Below are positions 54,241 to 62,657 of a stretch of 64,000 bases of DNA, piece after piece. The stretch is from Arsukibacterium sp. UBA5043 (GTDB taxonomy: Bacteria; Pseudomonadota; Gammaproteobacteria; Enterobacterales; Alteromonadaceae), in contig DIBV01000011.1 in assembly GCA_002415085.1 (NCBI GenBank), forward strand, positions 89,466 to 153,465. The letters are read 5' to 3'. Position 1 is the first letter of the stretch. Each line of letters starts with the position of its first letter. Below the pieces are notes generated by a model. It was not told the origin of the DNA. It saw only the letters and a list, made by a program, of their open reading frames with translations, and did no database searches. The translations under genes and the position numbers were made by a program.

Positions 54241-56139
54241 ATGTCGCTGATTAAGCAATTGTGGATTGCAATTATTGTTATCGTGTTACTGGCCTTTGGC
54301 AGTAGTTTTTTTATCAGTGCCTACCAGACTAAAAGTTATCTGGCCGAGCAGCTACAGGTAAAAAACATCGATAATGCCACCGGCATGGCGTTGACGTTGT
54401 CGCAGATGGAAAAAGATCTGACGACCATTGAGCTGATGCTCGCTGCCCAGTTCGACACCGGTTATTACCGGCGTATTGCCGTTAGGGATGTGACCGGCAA
54501 TATCCTGGCTGAATTCAGTTTAACGGCGCAACCGGTAAAAGCGCCGCAATGGTTTATCAGCCTGCTGAATTTTGAGATAAAACCCGGTATTGCCCAAATT
54601 CAGGATGGCTGGCAGCGGTTTGGCAGCATAGAGCTGGAAAGCCAGACCGATTATAGCCTGGTGGCATTGTGGCAAATAACCAAAGATCTGGCGTTGGGCT
54701 TTCTGATTATTGCCATCGGCTGTGGGGTTGCCGGCAGTATTTTACTAAACCGGGTTCGCCGGCCTCTTAACCAGGCCGTAACTCATGCCGAGGCACTGGG
54801 TAACCGCCAATTTATTACCAGTGACGAACCGGCGACGTTTGAGCTGAAACGGCTGGTTGCCGCAATGAACCGCCTGACCGGCCGGGTGCGCTCGATGCTG
54901 GAGCAGGAGCAAAAGCAACTTGATCAGCTGCAACGCCAGTATGAGCTTGACCCGGTAACCGGCGCCTTTAACCGGGCCTACTGTGCCAGCTGGCTGGAAG
55001 GTTACTTTAATAACACCGAGCGTAGCGAAATAAGCAATGTATTTTTGCTTAGGGTAACCAACCTGCAAGGCATTAATCTGCAATTTGGCCGCAACGAAAC
55101 TGACAACTGGCTAAAACAGCTGGTTACCGTTGTCCAGCAATACCAAGGGGTCCGTTTAGTCAGCAGGTTAAACGGTAGCGACTTTTTTGTGGTATCAGAA
55201 CAGATAACCACTACCGCAACGATGTGTCAGCAGCTGGTAGACCAGCTGAATGCAGAATGCCCGCTGGATAGCAGCCATACTACTGCCCCGGTATTACTGG
55301 TAGGCCTGTCGCTGGATGCGGTGAGCAGCCGCCAGCAAACGTTGTCGCAACTAGACGCGATGCTGGTTGAAGTGGAATCGACGCCACCAACGCAAAGTAA
55401 AACCCTGCAACAACCTCAGCCATATGACACCCTGGCCGACGCCACAGCCTGGCTTAAAGCCATTAAACAAGCCATCGATACAGACCGTATTATGCCAAAG
55501 CTGTACCCGGTGTTACGGCGTGATGGCAGCTTATTGCACCAGGAAGCCATGTTACGGGTAAATATTAATCAACAATGGTTATCGGCAGGCCAGATCCTGG
55601 GCTGGGCAAGGCGATACCAGTTTACCAGCCAGTTAGACAGCATTATGCTTAGCCGCGCCCTGACTCAGCTAACCGCGGATCCAAGCTTGCACCTGGCGCT
55701 GAATATATCGGATCAGACCCTGACCAATGTCGCCGTGCATTATCAGCTGCTTACTTTATTGCAGACGGTGCCAAAAACGGTGTGTCAGCGCTTGTCACTG
55801 GAATTTGATGAGCGGCTGGTGGTTAAGCATCAGCTGCTGTTTATGAGTTTCGGCTCAGCGTTAAAAGCACTGGCAGTGAGTGTTGGCCTGCAAAAATGTG
55901 GTTATGCTATCAACGATATTCAGGACCTGGAAAAGTTAGGCATTGATTATCTGAAAATTGATTCTGCCATTGTGCTGCGTTACCAGACTAACGAGGCGGC
56001 TAAGCTATTGGCGGGTTTAATTAAACTGGCCCATACCTTGGGTTTATTGGTGATTGCCGAGGGTGTGGTGTCACCAAAAGACATTACAGGCTTGCATCAA
56101 CTGGGATTCGATGGTCTGACCGGCCCCGGCATCGCCTGA
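54241..56139 (+). CDS. lapD: LapD-type c-di-GMP receptor
   Basis: A 632-residue inner-membrane protein with the LapD order: TM1 (8-28), LapD_MoxY_N periplasmic domain (with GWQRFGSIELES near 122-133), TM2 (about 150-172), HAMP, degenerate GGDEF, degenerate EAL. The cyclase motif is NGSDF (near 310) and the EAL motif EAML (near 433), both unable to support normal catalysis. This fits a c-di-GMP-binding receptor that sequesters LapG when c-di-GMP is high. Confidence 0.93.
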   Translation: MSLIKQLWIAIIVIVLLAFGSSFFISAYQTKSYLAEQLQVKNIDNATGMALTLSQMEKDLTTIELMLAAQFDTGYYRRIAVRDVTGNILAEFSLTAQPVKAPQWFISLLNFEIKPGIAQIQDGWQRFGSIELESQTDYSLVALWQITKDLALGFLIIAIGCGVAGSILLNRVRRPLNQAVTHAEALGNRQFITSDEPATFELKRLVAAMNRLTGRVRSMLEQEQKQLDQLQRQYELDPVTGAFNRAYCASWLEGYFNNTERSEISNVFLLRVTNLQGINLQFGRNETDNWLKQLVTVVQQYQGVRLVSRLNGSDFFVVSEQITTTATMCQQLVDQLNAECPLDSSHTTAPVLLVGLSLDAVSSRQQTLSQLDAMLVEVESTPPTQSKTLQQPQPYDTLADATAWLKAIKQAIDTDRIMPKLYPVLRRDGSLLHQEAMLRVNINQQWLSAGQILGWARRYQFTSQLDSIMLSRALTQLTADPSLHLALNISDQTLTNVAVHYQLLTLLQTVPKTVCQRLSLEFDERLVVKHQLLFMSFGSALKALAVSVGLQKCGYAINDIQDLEKLGIDYLKIDSAIVLRYQTNEAAKLLAGLIKLAHTLGLLVIAEGVVSPKDITGLHQLGFDGLTGPGIA

Positions 56140-56146
56140 GAAGGGC

Positions 56147-56509
56147 TCAGGGCATGATGCTGTCGTCGGCGTCTTCATCCAGCAAGTTCAATGTTTTCAT
56201 GTCATGGCGTAAGGTTTTCCGGTTTAACAACTTCATCTGCGCCGCCATGGGTAATTCGGTAAATTTTATCGTACCACTGGCGGTAAGCAGCTCCACCAAA
56301 TCTTCCAGCACCCGCGCTAACTCGGCATCGGAATGTTGCAGTTTTTTGCTGTGGCTCAGCTCTTTGTTAGCCAGTTCGTACGCCGGAATATTTTGCTGCA
56401 TAAAACGCAGTAACCCCGGATCATTATTTGATATAAACTCTGGATAATCTGCAGATTGCTCGGTGCTTAAAGCCACTATTTCATTATCACTGGCGCGTTT
56501 AACGTACAT
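56147..56509 (-). CDS. Short conserved protein of lap/type I secretion loci
   Basis: A 120-residue acidic protein without signal or membrane segment. The N-terminus MYVKRASDNEIVALS and the C-terminal SGTIKFTELPMAAQMKLLNRKTLRHDMKTLNLLDED pattern match a small family often mislabelled as tryptophan synthase beta-like. Nothing links it to that enzyme. The second ATG (56509) is chosen because GAGG lies nine bases before it, whereas the first ATG abuts the RBS. It sits convergent with lapD, after the regulator gene. Confidence 0.65.
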   Translation of the reverse strand: MYVKRASDNEIVALSTEQSADYPEFISNNDPGLLRFMQQNIPAYELANKELSHSKKLQHSDAELARVLEDLVELLTASGTIKFTELPMAAQMKLLNRKTLRHDMKTLNLLDEDADDSIMP

Positions 56510-56521
56510 CAGAGCCATCCT

Positions 56522-57109
56522 CTAAAGAAGCATTATCAGTTGTAATCTGTCTTTAATACCCAGCTTAGCAAAGGTTGCGGTAAGGTGTTGCTTCACTGTT
56601 CTTTCTGTAATAAACAAATTTTCGGCGATCGTTTTATTACTCAGCCCACGGCGGGCAAGGCTGGCTACCTCATACTCCCGTTTCGACAGCCGGCTTTCAA
56701 AAGATTGCCAGCTATGCTGCGATGGAATAACTTTGGATAAAAATTGATTTAACTGATTAAGCAACGAAGCCGGGATCCACAGCGCACCACTGTTTACCGT
56801 ATTTACAGCCTGCACAAAGTTAATACTGCTGCTGCCGGCATCCATATAGCCTTTGCCACCTAAGGTTAACGCGAGCTGCAATTCGGTAATGGTAACGTGC
56901 TGGCTAATCACAATAACCAGCTTACTGGCGCTATGTTGTTGCACCAGAGATTGCCAATCGCTACGGCCACTATGGATTAACACCACAGCACCCGGCTGCA
57001 TGGTGCTGCTGGCAACAGCCGGAAACGTATAAATTACAGCCTGACCAAATGCCGAATGCCAGCTGGATGCGGTAAAACCGGGCGCAGTATAAATAACCAC
57101 CTGTGTCAT
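56522..57109 (-). CDS. LuxR/NarL-type regulator with degenerate receiver
   Basis: A 195-residue protein. The C-terminal HTH is a textbook LuxR domain: LSKREYEVASLARRGLSNKTIAENLFITERTVKQHL. The N-terminal 120 residues resemble a receiver by strand pattern, but the acidic pocket and phosphorylated Asp are not evident. It starts seven bases after the HlyD-adaptor gene, in the same transcript, and may control the adhesin or its exporter. Confidence 0.85.
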   Translation of the reverse strand: MTQVVIYTAPGFTASSWHSAFGQAVIYTFPAVASSTMQPGAVVLIHSGRSDWQSLVQQHSASKLVIVISQHVTITELQLALTLGGKGYMDAGSSSINFVQAVNTVNSGALWIPASLLNQLNQFLSKVIPSQHSWQSFESRLSKREYEVASLARRGLSNKTIAENLFITERTVKQHLTATFAKLGIKDRLQLIMLL

Positions 57110-57116
57110 CTGTCTG

Positions 57117-58433
57117 CTACCTCTCTGTCATCGCGTTGCTTTTTGCTCTGAGCAAAGGTTTAAGTAAATACGACAATACTGTGCGCTTACCGGTAACAAT
57201 ATCTACCTGCACCGTCATCCCGGGTATAATGGTGAGTTTGTCGTCCAGTTTCTGACTGGCCGTGCTTAACCTGACCACGTAATAGGTGTTGTCTTTTTCA
57301 TCGGTAACGGTGTCAGCACTGATATGACTGACCGTCGCTTGCAAGCCGCCAAAAATGGCAAAATCATAGGCACTTATCCGGATAGTAGCTTGCTGGCCGC
57401 GCTGAATAAAGGCAATGTCTCTTGGCGAAATCCGGGCCTCAATCAGTAAGGTATCATTCAGCGGCACGATATCCATAATATCCCGCCCCGGCGTTAATAC
57501 CCCGCCTACCGTGTTAATGTGCAGCCGCTGAATAGTGCCGCGCATCGGTGATTTAACCTCGGCTTGCTGCACCATGTCCACCAGCCCGGTTTGTAACTCT
57601 GCCAGAGCAGCCAATCTGGCCCGCGACTCCGATAACTGATTGCGCCAGCGGTTAAGCACCGTCAGCTTAATTTCTTTCAGTTTATTCCGGGCTTCCTGCA
57701 ACGCAGACTCTGCTCTGGCTACATTGGCTTCTGCCCGCTTCATTTCGCCGCGGGCCCTGGCTACATCACGCTCCAGACGCAATATGTCGATATCTGAGAC
57801 CGCACCAGAGGCAAGTAACGGCTTGGTGACAGTCAGTTCCTGATTGGTTAGCGCTAAGGTTTGGCTGTATTGCAAGAGCGCCGCCCGGGCTTCCAATACT
57901 TCCTGTTGCCGTTGCTGCTGTTGTTCTGCCTGTACCGCCAGTTGCTCGTTTAATTCCGCCAGACTATTCCGGTATAGCTGTATTTCATGCGCTAAGCGCT
58001 CCGGCGCCTGTGTTTGCAGATGCTCAGGAAACTGCGGCTCGGTTTCATTGGTCAGGGCAATCAGTCTGACCACTTCCGCCTCCAGCGCATAAAACTGCGC
58101 TCTGTTTTCGGCCAGATTAGACGATGAGCGGGTGGCATCGACAGTTAACAGCACCTGACCGGCTTCGACAACCTGCCCCTCCTGCACCATAATTTGGGTA
58201 ACCAGACCACCGTCCAGCGACTGGATGGTTTGCAACTGCTGTGAGGTAACCACCTTACCATCACCTCTGGCTATTTCGTCCAGCGGGGCAAATCCAGCCC
58301 AGACCAACAACAGCACCACCGCCAAAGCGATAGCGTACAACAGCCGACGTGCCGATAAGGGGGATTGCGCAATACGAGCCCATTCAGCCTCGGTTACCCA
58401 GTCTTTAGAATATTTCAGGCCAGTGTTGCTCAT
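57117..58433 (-). CDS. lapC: Type I secretion periplasmic adaptor (HlyD/LapC family)
   Basis: A 438-residue membrane-fusion protein. One TM segment near 32-50 (LLYAIALAVVLLLVWAGFAP), lipoyl half GGLVTQIMVQEGQVVEAGQVLLTVD, a long coiled coil (about 120-275, rich in Glu/Gln/Ala), second lipoyl half, and a C-terminal RTX-adaptor consensus (LTIIPGMTVQVDIVTGKRTVLSYLLKPL). It links the ABC exporter to the outer-membrane channel. It overlaps the exporter gene by ATGA. Confidence 0.94.
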   Translation of the reverse strand: MSNTGLKYSKDWVTEAEWARIAQSPLSARRLLYAIALAVVLLLVWAGFAPLDEIARGDGKVVTSQQLQTIQSLDGGLVTQIMVQEGQVVEAGQVLLTVDATRSSSNLAENRAQFYALEAEVVRLIALTNETEPQFPEHLQTQAPERLAHEIQLYRNSLAELNEQLAVQAEQQQQRQQEVLEARAALLQYSQTLALTNQELTVTKPLLASGAVSDIDILRLERDVARARGEMKRAEANVARAESALQEARNKLKEIKLTVLNRWRNQLSESRARLAALAELQTGLVDMVQQAEVKSPMRGTIQRLHINTVGGVLTPGRDIMDIVPLNDTLLIEARISPRDIAFIQRGQQATIRISAYDFAIFGGLQATVSHISADTVTDEKDNTYYVVRLSTASQKLDDKLTIIPGMTVQVDIVTGKRTVLSYLLKPLLRAKSNAMTER

Positions 58434-60568
58434 ACGCTGCTACCCTTGATTCTGCCCTGGCGCAGCGCTTCCATTACAGTGTCTTTCGGGCCATCTGCAA
58501 TAATTTTACCGTTATCAATAACGATAATCCGGTTTGCCAGGGATAACAGCGGGCTGCGGTGCGTTATCAGTAGCATGGTTTTTCCCTGCGCATAGCTGCC
58601 TAAATGCTTACGAAACGCTTCTTCACTGCTGTGATCTAGTGCTGCGGTGGGTTCATCCAGCAGCAGTATTGGCGGGTCGTTATATAACGCGCGGGCAATA
58701 GAGACGATTTGCTTCTGGCCGCCCGACAGATTCTGGCCTCTTTCGCCTACCTGCATTTCAAAGCCAGCCGGGTGTTGATTAAGCAATTGGCTCAGGCCGG
58801 AGATATTACAAATATTCAGAAAATGTTCGGCACTTTTTGGCGGGGACGCCAATTCGATGTTATGACGCAGCGTACCACTGAACAGAGAAATGTCCTGCGG
58901 CACATAACCGATATTGTTTCTCACCTGATGAACATCTAACTGACTGATATCGATATCATCCAGCAGTACCTGACCTTCTGTTGGCTCGTGCAGGCCCAGA
59001 ATCAGTTTTTCTAAGGTTGATTTACCTGAACCATTGCGGCCCAGTATTGCGACATGCTCGCCGGGCTCGATGCAGAAGCTGACATTATTTAACGACGGTA
59101 AATCGTCATCCTGATAACTGAAGCTAACCCGCTTAAATTCTATTTTACCCTGCAGCAGTGGCTTGCTGATGGTGTTCTGACTGGCATCCTGCTCTGATGG
59201 ATACTGCATCAATATGTCAAGATTGTCATAAGCCGATGAGGCGTAGTGAAATTGGGCTAACAGTCCGGCTGCCTGACTAACCGGCGCCAGTGCGCGTGAT
59301 GACAGTAAAAAAACCGCAATCAGACTACCCTGGGTCAGGTTGCCATCAATTAGCAAATATACCCCGGTAATAATGACCGCAACGCCAACTAATTGCTGAA
59401 TAAAGGCCGTGAAATTACTGACCGATGCCGATACGGCGCGCATTTTCGCACTATTGTGGGCACAACTTAACGAGAGTTGCTCCCACTTATACTGAATGTT
59501 AGTTTTAACGTTGCTGGATTTGGCCGTTTCCAGTGAACCTATGGCTTCAATTAAAGTGCTATTGCGCTCGGCCGCCGACCTGGCTGACTCGTCTGACAGA
59601 AACTTGAGCTTGCGCTGGGAAAAGTAAGCGTAAACAAGAGAAATTAACGCACCGGCAATAATCGGTAACAGCAAAGGCGGGCTAATAATGGCAATGACCA
59701 CACAGTACAATAATACAAAGGGTAAATCGGCCAGCGCAACAATGGTTAGCGAGCCGATAAAACTTCTTACGGCTTCAAAAGACTGCACAATAGAAGCAAA
59801 AGCACCGGTAGACTGTGGCCGGTTTTTCAGCTTCATCGACAACACTTTGTCCATAATAGCTGAGGACATCATGACATCGGTTTTACTAGCGGCTAAATCG
59901 ACAAAATGATGTCGGAGTAATTTTAAGACTAAATCTGCCAGCAGCACTAAGATAATGCCTGATGCCAATACCCACAAGGTATGAGTCGCCAGGTTAGGCA
60001 CCACTCTGTCATACACGTTCATCACAAACATCGGCATCGACAGCGCAAACAGATTGATCAGAATAGCAGCAAGCAATACATCGCGGTACAGTGCCCGATT
60101 TTGCTGAATTACTCCCCAGAACCAATGCAAATGAGCCGGCAATTTAAAATGGTTGGTTTTCTGCTCGGCATCTGTTTTTGGCCGCACATAAAATACTGAA
60201 CCGGCATAGTCTGCATTAAGTTGTTCAAGGCTGACGGTTATCACACTATTAGGCAGCTCGGGGTAGCTGATTGCCGCCTGTTTTGTATTGTGGTCTATCT
60301 GGTGAACGATACAGGCTTTGTTGTCGTGCAATGTTATAATGGCCGGCAACAAAGCAGCATTAAGCTGCTGTAACGGTCGCTGCAAAATGGTAGAAGCGAA
60401 TTTAGCCCGCTCGGCCGCGCGGTTAAACACGGCTGGGGTGAGCATGTTATCTGTCAGTGGTAAACCACTGATCAACGCCGCCGGACTAACCGGATGCTGG
60501 TGAAACTCACATATATAAAGTAATGCTTCAAAAAGCGGCCCACCGGTATGTTGGTTATCTGGTATCAA
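58430..60568 (-). CDS. lapB: Type I secretion ABC exporter (LapB family)
   Basis: A 712-residue exporter. The N-terminal C39-like domain (1-135) lacks the catalytic Cys, as in adhesin and RTX exporters that do not cleave a leader. The TM domain spans about 155-450. The nucleotide-binding domain shows Walker A LGRNGSGKSTLEKL, signature NLSGGQKQIVSIARAL and Walker B ILLLDEPTAALD. The start is TTG at 60568 with AGGAAG at proper spacing. It should secrete the giant adhesin encoded at 62658. Confidence 0.93.
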   Translation of the reverse strand: MIPDNQHTGGPLFEALLYICEFHQHPVSPAALISGLPLTDNMLTPAVFNRAAERAKFASTILQRPLQQLNAALLPAIITLHDNKACIVHQIDHNTKQAAISYPELPNSVITVSLEQLNADYAGSVFYVRPKTDAEQKTNHFKLPAHLHWFWGVIQQNRALYRDVLLAAILINLFALSMPMFVMNVYDRVVPNLATHTLWVLASGIILVLLADLVLKLLRHHFVDLAASKTDVMMSSAIMDKVLSMKLKNRPQSTGAFASIVQSFEAVRSFIGSLTIVALADLPFVLLYCVVIAIISPPLLLPIIAGALISLVYAYFSQRKLKFLSDESARSAAERNSTLIEAIGSLETAKSSNVKTNIQYKWEQLSLSCAHNSAKMRAVSASVSNFTAFIQQLVGVAVIITGVYLLIDGNLTQGSLIAVFLLSSRALAPVSQAAGLLAQFHYASSAYDNLDILMQYPSEQDASQNTISKPLLQGKIEFKRVSFSYQDDDLPSLNNVSFCIEPGEHVAILGRNGSGKSTLEKLILGLHEPTEGQVLLDDIDISQLDVHQVRNNIGYVPQDISLFSGTLRHNIELASPPKSAEHFLNICNISGLSQLLNQHPAGFEMQVGERGQNLSGGQKQIVSIARALYNDPPILLLDEPTAALDHSSEEAFRKHLGSYAQGKTMLLITHRSPLLSLANRIIVIDNGKIIADGPKDTVMEALRQGRIKGSSV

Positions 60569-60595
60569 TGGGCTGCTTCCTGTATCCGTGGTGTA

Positions 60596-62464
60596 TTACT
60601 CATCTCGCAGCACTGGACTCTCATCCTTTGCGCGTACGACGGCCTCTATCCGGCGATTTAAATTATGAGCAGTGTCGGTGTCTGCTTCTGACAATCTTCT
60701 GCTCGAGCCAAAACCTTTAGTAGCAATACGCGCCTCATCAATATTAAATTGTGCTACCAGCATTGCTTTTACGGCATCAGCGCGCTGTTGCGATAATATA
60801 TTGTTATACCATACCGCACCCTGCGCTGAAGTATGGCCGTGAATTTCAGTAGTAGTATTTGGGTAGCGCTGCAAAAAAGTAGCAAAGTCGGCAAGGTCAG
60901 ACATGCTTTCGGTGTTAATAACACTGGAGTCGTGATCAAACTTTATCTCTAAAGTAAAATTCACCATTTTTTCAGTGAAAATTGAACAGCCTCTGGCGTC
61001 CACTTTATCGGTTTGTGGCGTGTTAGGACAATAATCTGCGGTATCTTTTACCGAGTCGTTATCGGCATCGTTGTGCATTTGCAGGCTGTCATAAACATTA
61101 ATTGCCGGACACGCAGTATCTGGGTCAACGGTAAGCTTTTCAGCGCCAAGCTCAGTTAACGACGGCCAGCTATCTGACGTTAACCCCAGGGTGTTGAGTA
61201 GGGTTCCCATGCCAGCCAATGTTCTGGCTTTGGCAACACTTAAGCTAAAACTGGCCGCAAGGTACGCTCTGCTGGCCTGGAAATATTCGTTTTCAGAATC
61301 CAGCACATCCAGCAGCGATCGCTGCCCAATATCAAATTGTTGTTTGTAAGCCGTTCGTACTTTGTCGGACGATAAACGGTGTTGATTTAACAGCGGTAAC
61401 TGTTCGAACAACTTGTTACTGTCATTGTAAGAAATCTGAATGGTTTGCCGGATATTTAAACAGGCTTGATCTCGCAATTCCTGAGCAAGGTTGATTTCAG
61501 AATAAGCACGTTTTAACGTTGCAGAGTCACGGCCACCATTATAAAAGTTGTACTTAATTTCGATACCCACCCGGGCTTCGTTCTCATCCGTTCTGAGCCC
61601 AATATCTGAGTAGTTTTGATAACCATAGCTACCCACCAGATTAACAGACGGCTTGAAATTAGATTTCTCAGCTTTTGCTGCAAACTCCGCCGCTTTAATA
61701 TTTCTAAGGGCAGCGTGGTAGGCAGGGCTACCCTGATAGGCCTGGCGTAATGTCTGGGTTACTGAATCTGGCAGAACATCAGCTATCACCACCTCGCTCA
61801 TTACGTCGGCAGGTAACTGTCCCACCACTCTTAAATAACGGGTGGTAACGTCATGCAGGTTTGAAGTTTCGGTAATAACATTACTTTGCGCTAACGAGAC
61901 GCGACCGCTTATTTGTTCTAAATCAGCCAGTTTCGCTACACCCGCTTTAGCACTGCTTTCGATTTGACGATACACTTCAAAATGTTTATTTAAATTGTCC
62001 TGAGCCAGAGCAACCAGCTTGCGCTGAGCTAACACATCCTGATAAGCACGATAGGCCTCTAACGCAACAATTTCAGCCGTTTCCAGCAAATTAAAATAGG
62101 CAACTAACTGAAAGTTAGTGAATCGATTTACTTCTGAGCGGGTGCGACTACCGTCATAAAGCATCTGGGTGAGAGAAAGCCTGGCATAGGCACCTTCATA
62201 TTCTCTGACAAAACCGTAATTCTGTTTTTGATATTGGTATCCCACGGTGCCATCAACCGTTGGCTTGTAACCTGCACGTGCGGCATTAACATTTTGACCC
62301 GAGGCCAGAAACTCATGCCACTTCGCCAGCACATCAGGATTTTTTTCAATCGCTGTTTTTGCTGCTTCCTGCACGGTTGCAGCAGAATAAACAGGTGTTG
62401 AAATGGTGATGAGCAACATCAAAACAAAAAATTGAAATCCCTTCAAGGTAAGTACAGCTTTCAC
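60596..62464 (-). CDS. TolC-family channel fused to OmpA domain (LapE-like)
   Basis: A 622-residue outer-membrane factor. A signal peptide (LTLKGFQFFVLMLLITISTPVYS) precedes a TolC domain (about 30-430; VGYQYQKQNYGF, MLYDGSRTRSEVNRF, GQRSLLDVLDSENEYFQA). A short calcium-type linker follows (DNDSVKDTADYCPNTP), then an OmpA-like peptidoglycan-binding domain (EIKFDHDSSVINTESM, TEIHGHTSAQG, LNRRIEAVV). The GTG at 62464 is preferred: the longer TTG start at 62506 adjoins a TATAAT box at 62507-62512 and would lie upstream of transcription. Confidence 0.9.
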   Translation of the reverse strand: MKAVLTLKGFQFFVLMLLITISTPVYSAATVQEAAKTAIEKNPDVLAKWHEFLASGQNVNAARAGYKPTVDGTVGYQYQKQNYGFVREYEGAYARLSLTQMLYDGSRTRSEVNRFTNFQLVAYFNLLETAEIVALEAYRAYQDVLAQRKLVALAQDNLNKHFEVYRQIESSAKAGVAKLADLEQISGRVSLAQSNVITETSNLHDVTTRYLRVVGQLPADVMSEVVIADVLPDSVTQTLRQAYQGSPAYHAALRNIKAAEFAAKAEKSNFKPSVNLVGSYGYQNYSDIGLRTDENEARVGIEIKYNFYNGGRDSATLKRAYSEINLAQELRDQACLNIRQTIQISYNDSNKLFEQLPLLNQHRLSSDKVRTAYKQQFDIGQRSLLDVLDSENEYFQASRAYLAASFSLSVAKARTLAGMGTLLNTLGLTSDSWPSLTELGAEKLTVDPDTACPAINVYDSLQMHNDADNDSVKDTADYCPNTPQTDKVDARGCSIFTEKMVNFTLEIKFDHDSSVINTESMSDLADFATFLQRYPNTTTEIHGHTSAQGAVWYNNILSQQRADAVKAMLVAQFNIDEARIATKGFGSSRRLSEADTDTAHNLNRRIEAVVRAKDESPVLRDE

Positions 62465-62506
62465 TCTATTTGTGTCCTTTAAATAACAAACTGCTAAAGT
62501 GTGCAA

Positions 62507-62512
62507 ATTATA
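62507..62512 (-). promoter_or_regulatory. -10 box for the secretion operon
   Basis: Minus-strand TATAAT (rc of ATTATA) lies 42 bases before the GTG at 62464. The -35 region is weak, hinting at activator control. The 150-base gap separates this operon from the adhesin gene. Confidence 0.45.
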
Positions 62513-62657
62513 TCCTATTGCGAAGTATGCTGGCTACTGCTGTTAACAATCCCGATTCATCTTTATTCTTATAAACTGTACCCAGGTCCAATAGTTTTAG
62601 TTCACCTGATTCCTTAAAATAGCCGTTGAAGTGGTTAATTTATGGATATTGCTTATT

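Noticed and set aside
56147-56509. Tryptophan synthase beta subunit
   Set aside because: A label often attached to this short family; the protein is far too small and lacks the PLP-binding region.
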